Shown: positions 1 to 8,250 of the stretch, piece by piece
Layout of the letters: each line of letters begins with the position of its first letter
How positions within the stretch are numbered: position 1 is the stretch's first letter
DNA from: Leclercia sp. 29361
GTDB taxonomy: Bacteria; Pseudomonadota; Gammaproteobacteria; Enterobacterales; Enterobacteriaceae
Direction of reading: 5' to 3'
DNA: 64,000 nucleotides
NCBI RefSeq assembly: GCF_011290365.1
Contig: NZ_CP049786.1
Location: 2,790,001-2,854,000 of the forward strand
Position numbers and translations under genes: made by a program
Notes under the pieces: generated by a model
The model's input: only the letters and a program-made list of their open reading frames with translations
What the model was told of the DNA's origin: nothing
The model's database searches: none

Positions 1-623
1 ACCAGACGAGATGGCCGCAGGTCTTCATTGACCCGAACTGAAACTGAAGTAATAGCGATATTTTTTTGGCCTGCCTGAATAATGGTTTCCAGGGTATAGG
101 TGTAATCATTAAAAACCATCAGTTTTTGTGCTGTTGCTCTCGACATAGCCCTGAATCCACTTGGTGCATCGGGAATATTGGTATTACTGGCCACACGGAC
201 AACCCAACTTCCTAGTTTTTGCAGATATTTTTTAACAGGAGAAAAATGGTCAATGGTAGAAATAGGTCTTTCACCGATTACCATCTCTGCGCGGTGTTCA
301 AGTATAGGGGCAACTAATAATGGGATATCTTCAGCAGAATATTGATTATCTGCATCAGTGTTTACGATAACACCAGCATCTAAGCTCAGACATGCATCGA
401 GTCCGGTCATAAAGGCTTTAGCTAGCCCTTTATTAGCTGCATGTTTCACGACATGGTCAACACCATTTTGTCTGGCTACGTTGACAGTATCATCAGTACT
501 GCCATCATCAATAATCAGCCATTCCACCGTATCAAAACCGGCGACCTGTCTGGGTAGTGCATTCAAAGTGATTGCAAGTGTATCAGCTTCATTAAAGCAG
601 GGAATTTGTATGATTAATTTCAT
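1..623 (-). CDS. Family 2 glycosyltransferase, C-terminal part outside the window
   Basis: The gene reads leftwards off the window edge; about 207 N-terminal residues are present. It is a cytoplasmic GT-A fold transferase that would move a sugar from an activated donor to a lipid or glycan acceptor. Visible marks are the N-terminal start MKLIIQIPCFNEADTL, the nucleotide-binding IIDDGSTDDT (about residues 37-46) and the metal-binding DAD (about 90-92) followed by NQY. The region after it (GERPIS, then a GFRAMSR stretch) resembles DPM1/GtrB-type polyprenyl-phosphate glycosyltransferases, but acceptor and donor cannot be read from the sequence. A purine-rich AGGTAAAGGG precedes the ATG. The missing C-terminus would show whether membrane helices follow. 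Confidence 0.85.
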   Translation of the reverse strand, partial: MKLIIQIPCFNEADTLAITLNALPRQVAGFDTVEWLIIDDGSTDDTVNVARQNGVDHVVKHAANKGLAKAFMTGLDACLSLDAGVIVNTDADNQYSAEDIPLLVAPILEHRAEMVIGERPISTIDHFSPVKKYLQKLGSWVVRVASNTNIPDAPSGFRAMSRATAQKLMVFNDYTYTLETIIQAGQKNIAITSVSVRVNEDLRPSRL

Positions 624-712
624 TTACCCTTTACCTGACATATTATTGGATTGCTCTTTAACATCTCCTTATCACATTTAACACTTTATATACAAAAAGA
701 TAGCTTTTCAAA

Positions 713-1702
713 TTATACGGGCTTAAATCTCTCCCCTCGTAATGCCGCTGGCTCTGCAAACCCTCTCCTGTACGCCGCAGGCGTTGTCCCCAGCTGATTT
801 CTGAAATGATGGCGCATCGTCCCTACGCTGCCAAACCCCACCTGCTCCGCAATCCGTTCTATCGACAGCTGGCTGTTTTCCAGCAGATCCTGGCTGCGGC
901 TCAGGCGAGCATGCAATAACCATTGGGCAGGCGTCTTGCCAGTAGTCGCCGCAAAACGGCGCAGAAAAGTGCGCGGGCTCATGCCGACAAATTTTGCCAG
1001 GGAATCGACGCTGTGTGGGGCGGCAAGGTTTTCAAGCAGATAATCAAACAGCGCGCCCAGCCGATGACCTTCATAGGCGACCGGCACCGCCTGCTGGATA
1101 AACTGCGCCTGGCCGCCATCACGATGCGGGGACACCACCAGCCGACGCGCCACCTGGTTGGCCGCCACGCTGCCATAATCCCGGCGCACCAGGTGCAGAC
1201 AGAGGTCGATGCCCGCCGCGCTACCGGCGGAGGTCAGGACATCACCACTATCGATATACAACACGTCAGGGGTGACCTGAATGGCGGGATAACGCTGTTG
1301 CAGCAGGTCTGTGTAGCGCCAGTGGGTGGTGGCCTGGCGCTTATCAAGTAACCCTGCGGCAGCCAGCACAAAGACGCCGGAGCAAATGGATAAAATTCTC
1401 GCCCCACGCTGATGGGCGGCGACCAGCTGCTCGCACAGCGCGGCGGGTACCGGGACATCGGCGCCCCGCCAGCCGGGAACGATAATGGTCCCGGCCTCCG
1501 CCAGCAATTCCAGCCCGCCGTCGACCATCAGCCGGATGCCGCCAGTGGCGCGCAGCTCTCCCGGCTCGACACCCGCTACCGCAAAGTGATACCAGTCATC
1601 CCCCATTTCAGGGCGGGCAAGGCCGAAAATTTCCACGGCAATGCCGAATTCAAACGTACATAAGCCGTCATAGGCCAGCGCAACCACCAGAGGATTATTC
1701 AT
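713..1702 (-). CDS. ftrA: FtrA/GlxA-type transcriptional regulator (DJ-1/PfpI domain plus AraC HTH)
   Basis: A 329-residue cytoplasmic regulator. The N-terminal half (about residues 5-170) is a DJ-1/PfpI amidotransferase-like sensor domain with the typical ILSICSGVFVLAAAGLLD nucleophile-elbow region. The C-terminal hundred residues form an AraC double helix-turn-helix (SLAKFVGMSPRTFLRRF and IAEQVGFGSVGTMRHHF). A longer reading from a TTG at 1765 exists, but that TTG is the first part of a likely -35 box, so I start at the ATG at 1702 (MNNPLVVALAYDG). It is divergent from a rhodanese gene that it probably controls. The arrangement matches ftrA of Klebsiella and Enterobacter; the inducer is unknown. 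Confidence 0.85.
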   Translation of the reverse strand: MNNPLVVALAYDGLCTFEFGIAVEIFGLARPEMGDDWYHFAVAGVEPGELRATGGIRLMVDGGLELLAEAGTIIVPGWRGADVPVPAALCEQLVAAHQRGARILSICSGVFVLAAAGLLDKRQATTHWRYTDLLQQRYPAIQVTPDVLYIDSGDVLTSAGSAAGIDLCLHLVRRDYGSVAANQVARRLVVSPHRDGGQAQFIQQAVPVAYEGHRLGALFDYLLENLAAPHSVDSLAKFVGMSPRTFLRRFAATTGKTPAQWLLHARLSRSQDLLENSQLSIERIAEQVGFGSVGTMRHHFRNQLGTTPAAYRRGFAEPAALRGERFKPV

Positions 1703-1737
1703 CACCGCACTCAGGGTATTTTTGTCATGATCCTGAT

Positions 1738-1765
1738 GGTATATGGCATTTCTGCCAGCTGTCAA
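1738..1765 (-). promoter_or_regulatory. Probable sigma-70 promoter of ftrA
   Basis: On the minus strand a perfect TTGACA (1765-1760) is followed after 16 nt by TATACC (1743-1738), 4 of 6 to the -10 consensus. It lies about 35 nt before the chosen ftrA start. Confidence 0.5.
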
Positions 1766-1811
1766 AACTGCGCTACCGCCGTAGAGTAAAGCCTCAAACC
1801 TGGAGGAAACG

Positions 1812-2207
1812 ATGAGCTATGTGACTGATTATCCTGCTGCGACAGCAAAAAACGCGGCGAACCATTTTTTACAACGGCTGAGTGTGGAAACGGATTGCGA
1901 CGACGTCCATACCGCATTCAAAGAGGGCGATATCGATTTTGTGTTGCTGCATGTGGTGGGCAGCCCGGAGGCGTTTGCTCGCCGTCATATTCCGGGGGCG
2001 GTGCATCTGCGCCATCGCGATATTACAGCCCACAGAATGGCGGAGTGGCCACCCGAGACCCTGTTCGTTGTCTATTGCGCCGGACCGCACTGCAACGGTG
2101 CCGATCGCGCAGCGCTGAAGCTGGCGCAACTGGGTCGTCCGGTGAAAATTATGATTGGTGGCATGACCGGTTGGGCCGACGAAGGTTTTGCCTTTAACGC
2201 CGGATAA
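1812..2207 (+). CDS. Rhodanese-like sulfurtransferase next to ftrA
   Basis: A 131-residue single-domain rhodanese with no signal peptide. The active-site loop YCAGPHCNGA places the persulfide-forming cysteine at about residue 89, and the upstream RRHIPGAVHLRH is the usual substrate-loop signature. A strong ribosome site (GGAGGAAAC) precedes the ATG. Rhodaneses carry sulfane sulfur to acceptors such as thiols or cyanide; the true acceptor is not evident. It is divergent from ftrA and most likely under its control. Confidence 0.85.
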   Translation: MSYVTDYPAATAKNAANHFLQRLSVETDCDDVHTAFKEGDIDFVLLHVVGSPEAFARRHIPGAVHLRHRDITAHRMAEWPPETLFVVYCAGPHCNGADRAALKLAQLGRPVKIMIGGMTGWADEGFAFNAG

Positions 2208-2248
2208 TACCGACGCCGACCCTGCATTCAGGGTCGGCATCTCTCCCC

Positions 2249-3685
2249 TTACCTGCCCGATGCCGGGTAGATAGTCTGCTCCGGCAATACCCGGCGATCA
2301 AAACGTCGTAAGGCATAGTACAGCCCCGCCGTACAGAACCAGCCGATGATCCACGACACATCATTCCCGGCAAAAATCCAGGTCAGCGAACCGTGGTAGA
2401 GCGGGTTCTCAATGAACGGCAGCTGGATCAGCACGCCAACGGCATAGACGCTGATACCGAACAAATTCCAGTAGCCGTAGCGTTTACGCGGATCGAACAG
2501 CGCCGGAATATCGACGGCTTTATGGGAAATAATAAAGTAGTCGGTCAGACTAATGGCGCTCCACGGCACGAAGAACGCCAGCAGGAACAGCAGGAAATGG
2601 GTGAAGTGTTTCAGGAATGCGGGCTCACTGAGCAACGCAATCACGCAGGAGATGGCCACCATCAGCACCACAAAGATCACCCGACTTCTCTGGCTCAGCG
2701 TGGTCTGGTTGCGGAACCCCGACACGATAGTGGTCAGCGACATAAAGCTGCCGTAGGCGTTGAGGGTGGTAAAGGTAATTTTGCCGAAGCAGATCGCAAA
2801 GTAGATCACCATCGCCATCGCTTCGCTTTTGCCCAGCCCGACGATATAGCTCACCTCATGCCCCTTGAAAGCGCTACCAGCAATCGCCGCGGTGATCACC
2901 CCGAGGGTCATCGACGCCTGAGTGCCCAGTACCGTGCCACTGAAGACTGAGAAGAAGGTTTTCACCCCGGAGACGTCGCGCGGCAGATAACGTGAGTAGT
3001 CCGACACGTAGGGGCAAAACGCGATCTGCCATGAAGAGGAGAGCGACACCGCCAGCAGGAACATCGGCATCGAGAAGTGGTTGTTCTGCGCAATCGCCCC
3101 CAGATCGCTGGACATTAGCAGGGCGATAAACAGATACACAAATGCCAGTACGCCCACCACGCTCGCCACTTTGCCGAGCTTGTGGATCACGCGATAACCC
3201 AGCACTGCAATCACGATAATGATCGCGCTGAACAGGATCATGCCCGCCACGTTCGACACCGACAGCAGTTTCGCCATCGCCTGTCCGGCCAGCACTGTGC
3301 CGCTGGCAGAGAAACCGACGTACATCACGCAGACCAGCACCAGCGGGATCACCGCACCCAGCACGCCAAACTGGGCGCGGCTGATGATCATCTGTGGCAG
3401 ACCCAGACGCGGCCCCTGTAGGGCATGGAACGACATCACCGTCGCCCCAAGCACCTGCCCCACCAGCAGGCCCACGATCGACCACACCACATCGCCGCCC
3501 AGCACCACCGCCAGCGCGCCGGTCACAATAGCGGTGATCTGCAGGTTGCCACCAAACCACAGCGTAAACTGACTGAAGGGGTGGCCGTGGCGTTCATCAT
3601 CCGGGATGTAATCGATGGATCGCGTTTCCGACAACCGCGTCCCGTTTTTGTTTGACTGCTCTTCTGAAGACGATAAAGACGACAT
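2249..3685 (-). CDS. NCS1-family nucleobase/hydantoin-type permease
   Basis: A 478-residue inner-membrane transporter of the cytosine/purine/uracil/allantoin (NCS1) family with about twelve hydrophobic segments. The N-terminus carries SIDYIPDDERHGHPFSQF and then the family-typical WFGGNLQITA. The reading frame extends further upstream, but the ATG at 3685 has AGAGGAAATT in front and gives the expected length. Substrate cannot be assigned beyond a nucleobase-like compound moved with a cation. It is divergent from the molybdopterin oxidoreductase gene, with 271 nt between them. Confidence 0.85.
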   Translation of the reverse strand: MSSLSSSEEQSNKNGTRLSETRSIDYIPDDERHGHPFSQFTLWFGGNLQITAIVTGALAVVLGGDVVWSIVGLLVGQVLGATVMSFHALQGPRLGLPQMIISRAQFGVLGAVIPLVLVCVMYVGFSASGTVLAGQAMAKLLSVSNVAGMILFSAIIIVIAVLGYRVIHKLGKVASVVGVLAFVYLFIALLMSSDLGAIAQNNHFSMPMFLLAVSLSSSWQIAFCPYVSDYSRYLPRDVSGVKTFFSVFSGTVLGTQASMTLGVITAAIAGSAFKGHEVSYIVGLGKSEAMAMVIYFAICFGKITFTTLNAYGSFMSLTTIVSGFRNQTTLSQRSRVIFVVLMVAISCVIALLSEPAFLKHFTHFLLFLLAFFVPWSAISLTDYFIISHKAVDIPALFDPRKRYGYWNLFGISVYAVGVLIQLPFIENPLYHGSLTWIFAGNDVSWIIGWFCTAGLYYALRRFDRRVLPEQTIYPASGR

Positions 3686-3956
3686 AATTTCCTCTCTGAG
3701 TGCCTGATTACTGGCAGCCAAACATCCCGCTTGCGCTGACCCGCCCGTCACATGACAGAACATGTATATACAACCAATAATCTTGCTTCACATTACCCGG
3801 AAGATATTTTTGTGAACTGAACTGTGAATAATTTGTAATTAATTTGAAAATTATCTGTAGCAGAGAAAAACCGTCAGACGCGATAATCTGGCTGATACTG
3901 AGAGAATCAGGTGCGTTATTGGGATAGCAAAACGCTGAGAACATGCAGGAGTAAAG

Positions 3957-6230
3957 ATGAATCATAAACGACGTGCCGTTCCGGGCATTCACCATTACGC
4001 CGGTCCGGCGGGCGGCTGGGGAGCCTTAAAGGCCACGGCGATTGCCGTGCGCACGCAGATGGATGCTTTTGACGCTCCTGCCACCCTGCTGCGCACCAAC
4101 CAGCCCGACGGCTTTGACTGCCCGGGCTGCGCCTGGCCAGACAAAGAACACAAATCCACCTTCCAGTTTTGCGAGAACGGTGCCAAGGCGGTGACCTGGG
4201 AGGCGACCACGAAGCGCGTCACCCCGGCGTTTTTCGCAGAGCACACCGTCAGCGCCCTGTGGGAGAAAAGTGATTTTGAGCTGGAGGGCTATGGCCGTCT
4301 GACCCATCCCATGAAATACGATCCGCAGAGCGATACCTTTCGCCCGGTAGAATGGGACGAGGCCTTCGCCCGTATCGGGGAGGTGCTGCGCGCCCTGGCA
4401 CCTAATCAGGTTGAATTTTACACCTCCGGGCGCGCCTCGAACGAAGCCGCGTTCCTGTATCAGCTGTTTGCCCGCGAACTGGGCACCAATAATTTCCCGG
4501 ACTGCTCCAACATGTGCCATCAGGCCACCAGCGTCGGCCTGCCCCGCTCCATCGGGATTGGTAAAGGCACCGTCTCGCTGGAGGATTTTGACCACACCGA
4601 ACTGGTGATCTCCATCGGCCACAACCCAGGCACCAACCACCCGCGGATGATGGGCACCCTGCACGAGCTTGCCCGCCGGGGGGTGCCGATTATCGTTTTT
4701 AACCCGCTGCGCGAAACCGCGTTAGAGCGTTTTGCCGATCCGCAAAGCGTCAGGGAGATGGCGACGTACAGCGCCACCGATATCGCCTCGACCTACTATC
4801 AGGTGAAAGCCGGGGGCGACGCCGCCGCGTTAAAAGGGATTGCAAAACATCTGCTGGTGCTGGATGCGCTGGATCACGACTTTATCGCTACCCAGACTCA
4901 AGGGTTCGCAGAATTTGCCGCCGACATCGCCGCGACATCGTGGGAGGCCATTGAACGGGAGTCCGGGCTCCGCCGCGCCGATCTGGAGAACGTGGCGCAG
5001 ATCTACGCCAAATCCCGCGCCACTATCATCACCTACGGCATGGGGATCACCCAGCATAACAAGGGCACCGCCAACGTGCGCCTGATTGCCGACCTGCTGT
5101 TGCTGCGCGGCAATATCGGCAAGCCCGGGGCGGGCATCTGCCCGTTGCGCGGCCACTCCAACGTGCAGGGCAACCGCACGGTGGGGATCACCGAAAAACC
5201 GACCGCCGCCTTCCTCGACCGGCTGGGCACGGTGTTTGGCTTTACGCCACCCACCGCCCACGGCCACGACGCGGTGCAGGCCGCTCAGGCGATGATCGAC
5301 GGCGAGGCCAAAGCGCTGCTGTGCCTCGGGGGTAATTTTGCCGTAGCGATGCCCGATCACGACAAAGCCTTCCCGGCGCTGAAAGCGCTGGATCTCAGCG
5401 TGCATGTCGCCACCAAGCTGAACCGCACCCACCTGCTGGTTGGTAAAGAGACCTGGCTCCTGCCCTGTCTCGGGCGCACCGAGCTGGACATGCAGCGCAG
5501 CGGCCAGCAGTCGATTACCGTGGAAGATTCAATGTCGATGGTGCATGCCTCCAGCGGTAAGCTGAAACCTGCCTCGCCGTTGCTGCGCTCGGAGCCAGCC
5601 ATTGTCGCCGGGATCGCCCACGCCACTCTGACGAACAGCAACACCGACTGGCTGGAGCTGGTGGCCGACTACGACCGTATCCGCGACCGGATCGAACAGA
5701 CCCTGCCCGGCTTTGAGAACTTCAACGCGCGCATCCGAATTGCTGGCGGATTCCGCATGCCGCTGCCACCCACCGAGCGCATCTGGCCGACGCCCACCGG
5801 CAAAGCGATGTTCTCCCTGTTTGACGGCGTTGAGGAGAATCTCCCCGGTGAAGGTGAGAATGTGCTGCGTCTGGTCACCCTGCGCAGTCACGACCAGTAC
5901 AACACCACCATCTACGCCCTCGATGACCGCTATCGCGGGGTGTTTGGCCGCCGCGACGTGCTGTTTATGAACGAAGCCGATATGCATCAGCTCGGGCTGG
6001 AGCATGGCGATCGGGTGGATATCACCACCGCCCTGCCCGACAGCCAGCAGCGCCTCAACGACATTACCCTGGTGGCCTACAGCATCGCCCCCGGCACGGT
6101 GGCCGCTTACTACCCCGAGGCTAACGTGCTGGTGCCGCTACATTATCTCGATAAAGAGAGCGGCACGCCGTCGTATAAATCGGTGCCGGTGCATATCACC
6201 CTGCGCTCTAAGGAGATCCGGGCGTTATAA
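3957..6230 (+). CDS. YdeP/FdhF-type molybdopterin-dependent oxidoreductase
   Basis: A 757-residue cytoplasmic oxidoreductase of the FdhF/YdeP family, similar along its whole length to E. coli YdeP. The N-terminus holds a reduced cysteine set (C55-PG-C58 and C72), fewer than the four seen in most 4Fe-4S-carrying relatives. TSGRASNEAAFLYQLFARE and the NMCHQATS motif follow; C187 aligns with the selenocysteine that ligates Mo in FdhF. Further marks are GHNPGTNHPRM, CPLRGHSNVQGNRTVG and the C-terminal molybdopterin dinucleotide-binding part with SHDQYNTT. There is no Tat signal. YdeP of E. coli is linked to acid resistance; the substrate is unknown. RBS CAGGAG precedes the ATG. Confidence 0.88.
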   Translation: MNHKRRAVPGIHHYAGPAGGWGALKATAIAVRTQMDAFDAPATLLRTNQPDGFDCPGCAWPDKEHKSTFQFCENGAKAVTWEATTKRVTPAFFAEHTVSALWEKSDFELEGYGRLTHPMKYDPQSDTFRPVEWDEAFARIGEVLRALAPNQVEFYTSGRASNEAAFLYQLFARELGTNNFPDCSNMCHQATSVGLPRSIGIGKGTVSLEDFDHTELVISIGHNPGTNHPRMMGTLHELARRGVPIIVFNPLRETALERFADPQSVREMATYSATDIASTYYQVKAGGDAAALKGIAKHLLVLDALDHDFIATQTQGFAEFAADIAATSWEAIERESGLRRADLENVAQIYAKSRATIITYGMGITQHNKGTANVRLIADLLLLRGNIGKPGAGICPLRGHSNVQGNRTVGITEKPTAAFLDRLGTVFGFTPPTAHGHDAVQAAQAMIDGEAKALLCLGGNFAVAMPDHDKAFPALKALDLSVHVATKLNRTHLLVGKETWLLPCLGRTELDMQRSGQQSITVEDSMSMVHASSGKLKPASPLLRSEPAIVAGIAHATLTNSNTDWLELVADYDRIRDRIEQTLPGFENFNARIRIAGGFRMPLPPTERIWPTPTGKAMFSLFDGVEENLPGEGENVLRLVTLRSHDQYNTTIYALDDRYRGVFGRRDVLFMNEADMHQLGLEHGDRVDITTALPDSQQRLNDITLVAYSIAPGTVAAYYPEANVLVPLHYLDKESGTPSYKSVPVHITLRSKEIRAL

Positions 6231-6334
6231 AGCAGAGTGACCAGGAATCAGGTAAAGGTGTCTTCACGTAGACAGATTGCTATATTTAGTTCATGCTAAG
6301 ACTACATTAATCAATCTGAGCTGAGGGGCATCCT

Positions 6335-6742
6335 ATGACGAAGCACCTGAACCCTGCCTCTGAATCCCGCGGCGATCGCGATCTGATCGCCATCAGAGCT
6401 GCGATGAACATTCTGGAAAAATGGGGCTGCACCACAGAGCAGCAGCAGAACATACTGCAACTCTCCAGAGCGGCGCTCTACAAGTACCGGCATAACGATA
6501 CGAAGACGGCCTCGTTAAGTCACGATCAGCTAACCCGGATCAGCTACCTGCTGAATATGCACTCGGCGCTGCGCATCGTGTTCAGTAACCCCGAGAACGT
6601 CTACGGGTTTATGACCATGGAGAACCACAATGCTTACTTTAATGGGGCAACGCCGTTATCCCTGATTGAGGATGGCGAGTTCGGCAATCTGCATGAAGTC
6701 GCCCGGCGTGTTGATGTCCTGCGCGGAGGCCTGGCCGGATGA
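6335..6742 (+). CDS. Antitoxin of a RES-type system (Xre/MbcA/ParS family)
   Basis: A 135-residue protein with an N-terminal helix-turn-helix region (TTEQQQNILQLSRAALYKYR) and a C-terminal antitoxin/toxin-binding part ending in a weakly conserved DUF2384-like block (TPLSLIEDGEFGNLHEVARRVD). It overlaps the following RES toxin gene by 4 nt (ATGA), the usual coupling for this type II module. It should neutralise the toxin by direct binding and repress its own promoter, which must lie in the 104 nt upstream. RBS GAGGGGCATCCT precedes the ATG. Confidence 0.85.
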   Translation: MTKHLNPASESRGDRDLIAIRAAMNILEKWGCTTEQQQNILQLSRAALYKYRHNDTKTASLSHDQLTRISYLLNMHSALRIVFSNPENVYGFMTMENHNAYFNGATPLSLIEDGEFGNLHEVARRVDVLRGGLAG

Positions 6743-7428
6743 TCCATCCTGAGATCCCCAGAACAGCGCTAATCCCCTTCAAAGGCTATCGCCTGCTGCA
6801 TACCAAGTACCCGGCCATTTACGTGTTTGAGGACGTTGCCACCCCGGAGGAGTTTGACGTTCTCTACGACATCCAGAAACTAACCAACCCGCGCCTGTCG
6901 CAGGAGGTGGGGAATCTGGATCTGCTGCCGCGTGAAGAGTGGGTGCTAGGGATCCGAGGCGCACATTATGCAATGGCGGCCTTTACCCATATCAACCCCG
7001 ACGGCAGCCGCTTTTCGAATGGCGATTTTGGTGTGTATTACCTCGGGGACAGCCAGGAAACGGCGCTGGCCGAAGTTGTTTACCACTGTCAGCGCTACTG
7101 GCGGAACGTGCCTGAACTGAAGTTCGAGCGCTTCGAATATCGCTGCCTGGAAACAGAGCTGAGCAGTTCGTCATTTGTCGATATCACCGGCCTGCCGGAT
7201 ACCCATCCCTGGTATCACCCTACTGACTACCACGAACCGCAACAGCTGGGCGCCAGCCTGCGTGTGGCGGGTGAAACCGGCGTAACGTACCGCTCGGTTC
7301 GTCACCGGGACGGTATCTGCTGGGCGCTGTTAACGCCGAAAACTATCACCAGCATCATTCAGACCTCCCTGCATCAGATTATCTGGAATAAAGGCATGGT
7401 CAGCATCGGGCTGGTCACCCCCACCTGA
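6739..7428 (+). CDS. RES-domain toxin (NAD+-degrading family)
   Basis: A 229-residue RES-family protein. The family arginine, glutamate and serine can be placed: GSRFSNGDFGVYYLGDSQETALAEV (given here in two parts: GSRFSNGDFGVYYLGD then SQETALAEV) at about residues 90-114, and YRSVRHRDGICWALLTPK near residue 180. Known RES toxins cleave NAD+ by phosphorolysis or hydrolysis and stop growth until the antitoxin is restored. It is translated with the antitoxin through the ATGA overlap. At 229 residues it is longer than the compact mycobacterial MbcT type and closer to the proteobacterial branch. Confidence 0.85.
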   Translation: MIHPEIPRTALIPFKGYRLLHTKYPAIYVFEDVATPEEFDVLYDIQKLTNPRLSQEVGNLDLLPREEWVLGIRGAHYAMAAFTHINPDGSRFSNGDFGVYYLGDSQETALAEVVYHCQRYWRNVPELKFERFEYRCLETELSSSSFVDITGLPDTHPWYHPTDYHEPQQLGASLRVAGETGVTYRSVRHRDGICWALLTPKTITSIIQTSLHQIIWNKGMVSIGLVTPT

Positions 7429-7437
7429 TCACAACTT

Positions 7438-7839
7438 TCAGGCATTCTCGCCATCTAACAGCGAAGTGCCGTAAGAGTTGTCGATGGTGCAGAGCCAGCG
7501 GTCGTTTTCCAGGCGGAAGACATAGGTTGCGCGACGTGTTATCTCAGCGGTTCCCCCCAGTTCATCGGGGTAAAAAAGCTGTGTTTCCATGATCACCAGC
7601 GCATCGCCGCCGCCTTCGATAATCTCCATTTCGCCCTGTTTGACGATGAGCTGATCCTGAAAATAGTCCGAGATAGAAATAAACGCGCTGCGGATATTGT
7701 TTTTGCCTCTGACGATCGTCCCGGGCTTCACCACCAGCACGGCGTCTTCAGCGTAGTACTCCATCAGCGAATCGAAATCTTTGGCTGAGATCGCCCTGTC
7801 ACACGCCTTAATGATCTGGCGAAGCGGGTGTTCGTTCAT
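7438..7839 (-). CDS. SnoaL/NTF2-like protein (DUF4440 type)
   Basis: A 133-residue cone-fold protein of the nuclear transport factor 2-like superfamily. It shows the usual pattern: an initial helix (IIKACDRAISAKDFDSLMEYYAEDAVLVVKP in two parts, IIKACDRAISAKDF and DSLMEYYAEDAVLVVKP) and strands ending in RWLCTIDNSYG. Such proteins may be small isomerases, hydrolases or ligand binders, and the activity cannot be read from sequence. The ATG at 7839 is preceded by AGGAGAAAAG; longer readings lack a start signal. It converges with the RES toxin gene with 9 nt between the stops. Confidence 0.75.
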   Translation of the reverse strand: MNEHPLRQIIKACDRAISAKDFDSLMEYYAEDAVLVVKPGTIVRGKNNIRSAFISISDYFQDQLIVKQGEMEIIEGGGDALVIMETQLFYPDELGGTAEITRRATYVFRLENDRWLCTIDNSYGTSLLDGENA

Positions 7840-8046
7840 ATGCTTTTCTCCTGGTGCGTGGTTGCCTGTATTCACTGTATCACTGGATCGCCAACTTTGT
7901 AGGCCAGGCAAACGAAGCGCCCCGGCATTGCCGTTTCTGGAAAGCTCCTCGCAAAGCCTCAAGCAAGGTTATGTAATTCGGGATTACCTCTTTTTTTCAG
8001 AGGATCGGCGTCGTAGAGTGACGGCGTTGCGGCACATCCGCAATCG

Positions 8047-8063
8047 GGCGTAGGAACCCGTAC
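8047..8063 (+). promoter_or_regulatory. seqA-like target site of the C4/CI antisense RNA
   Basis: GTAGGAACCCGTAC in this stretch is complementary, apart from a one-base bulge, to the loop sequence TACGGCATTCCTAC (8165-8178) of the structured RNA downstream. A further ACGAC match follows in both. In phage P4 the leader segment upstream of the CI RNA (seqA) pairs with the RNA (seqB) and forces early transcription termination. Confidence 0.55.
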
Positions 8064-8118
8064 TTTCACGACACGACAATATTTTTTGTCGCGACAGCGC
8101 TCATCCCGTTAAAATCAC

Positions 8119-8194
8119 GGTGGCGCTGGCGGAGCAGCCGCAAGGCTGGCCGTTTTTGTCGTGTACGGCATTCCTACCTCCGTCAGCGCTACCA
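8119..8194 (+). ncRNA. C4-type (P4 CI-like) antisense RNA
   Basis: A 76-nt segment closed by a 16-bp stem. GGTGGCGCTGGCGGAG (8119-8134) pairs with CTCCGTCAGCGCTACC (8179-8194), with only two G-U pairs. Inside are a CAGCC-GCAA-GGCTG hairpin (8135-8148) and an exposed single-stranded segment complementary to a site upstream (8047-8063) and, over seven bases (GTAGGAA), to one downstream (8204-8210). This is the layout of the P1/P7 C4 RNA and the 69-nt CI RNA of satellite phage P4, which act as immunity factors by antisense pairing with their own leader. No other P4 genes were recognised, so it looks like a retained module. Confidence 0.72.
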
Positions 8195-8200
8195 CTCATG

Positions 8201-8217
8201 AGCGTAGGAACTCATGG
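8201..8217 (+). promoter_or_regulatory. seqC-like target site overlapping a ribosome-binding site
   Basis: AGCGTAGGAACTCATGG repeats the GTAGGAA core of the upstream site and can pair with the antisense RNA loop over seven bases. The AGGA inside it sits 8 nt before an in-frame ATG at 8218 and 4 nt before the ATG of a seven-codon reading frame (8214-8237). Pairing would therefore hide a translation start, as described for C4 control in P1. Confidence 0.45.
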
Positions 8218-8250
8218 ATGGTGAGGAGATTTTTTAAAAAGGAACACGAC

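Noticed and set aside
358-681. Short plus-strand frame at the left end
   Set aside because: It is antisense to the glycosyltransferase, whose DDGSTDDT and DAD motifs read clearly on the minus strand.
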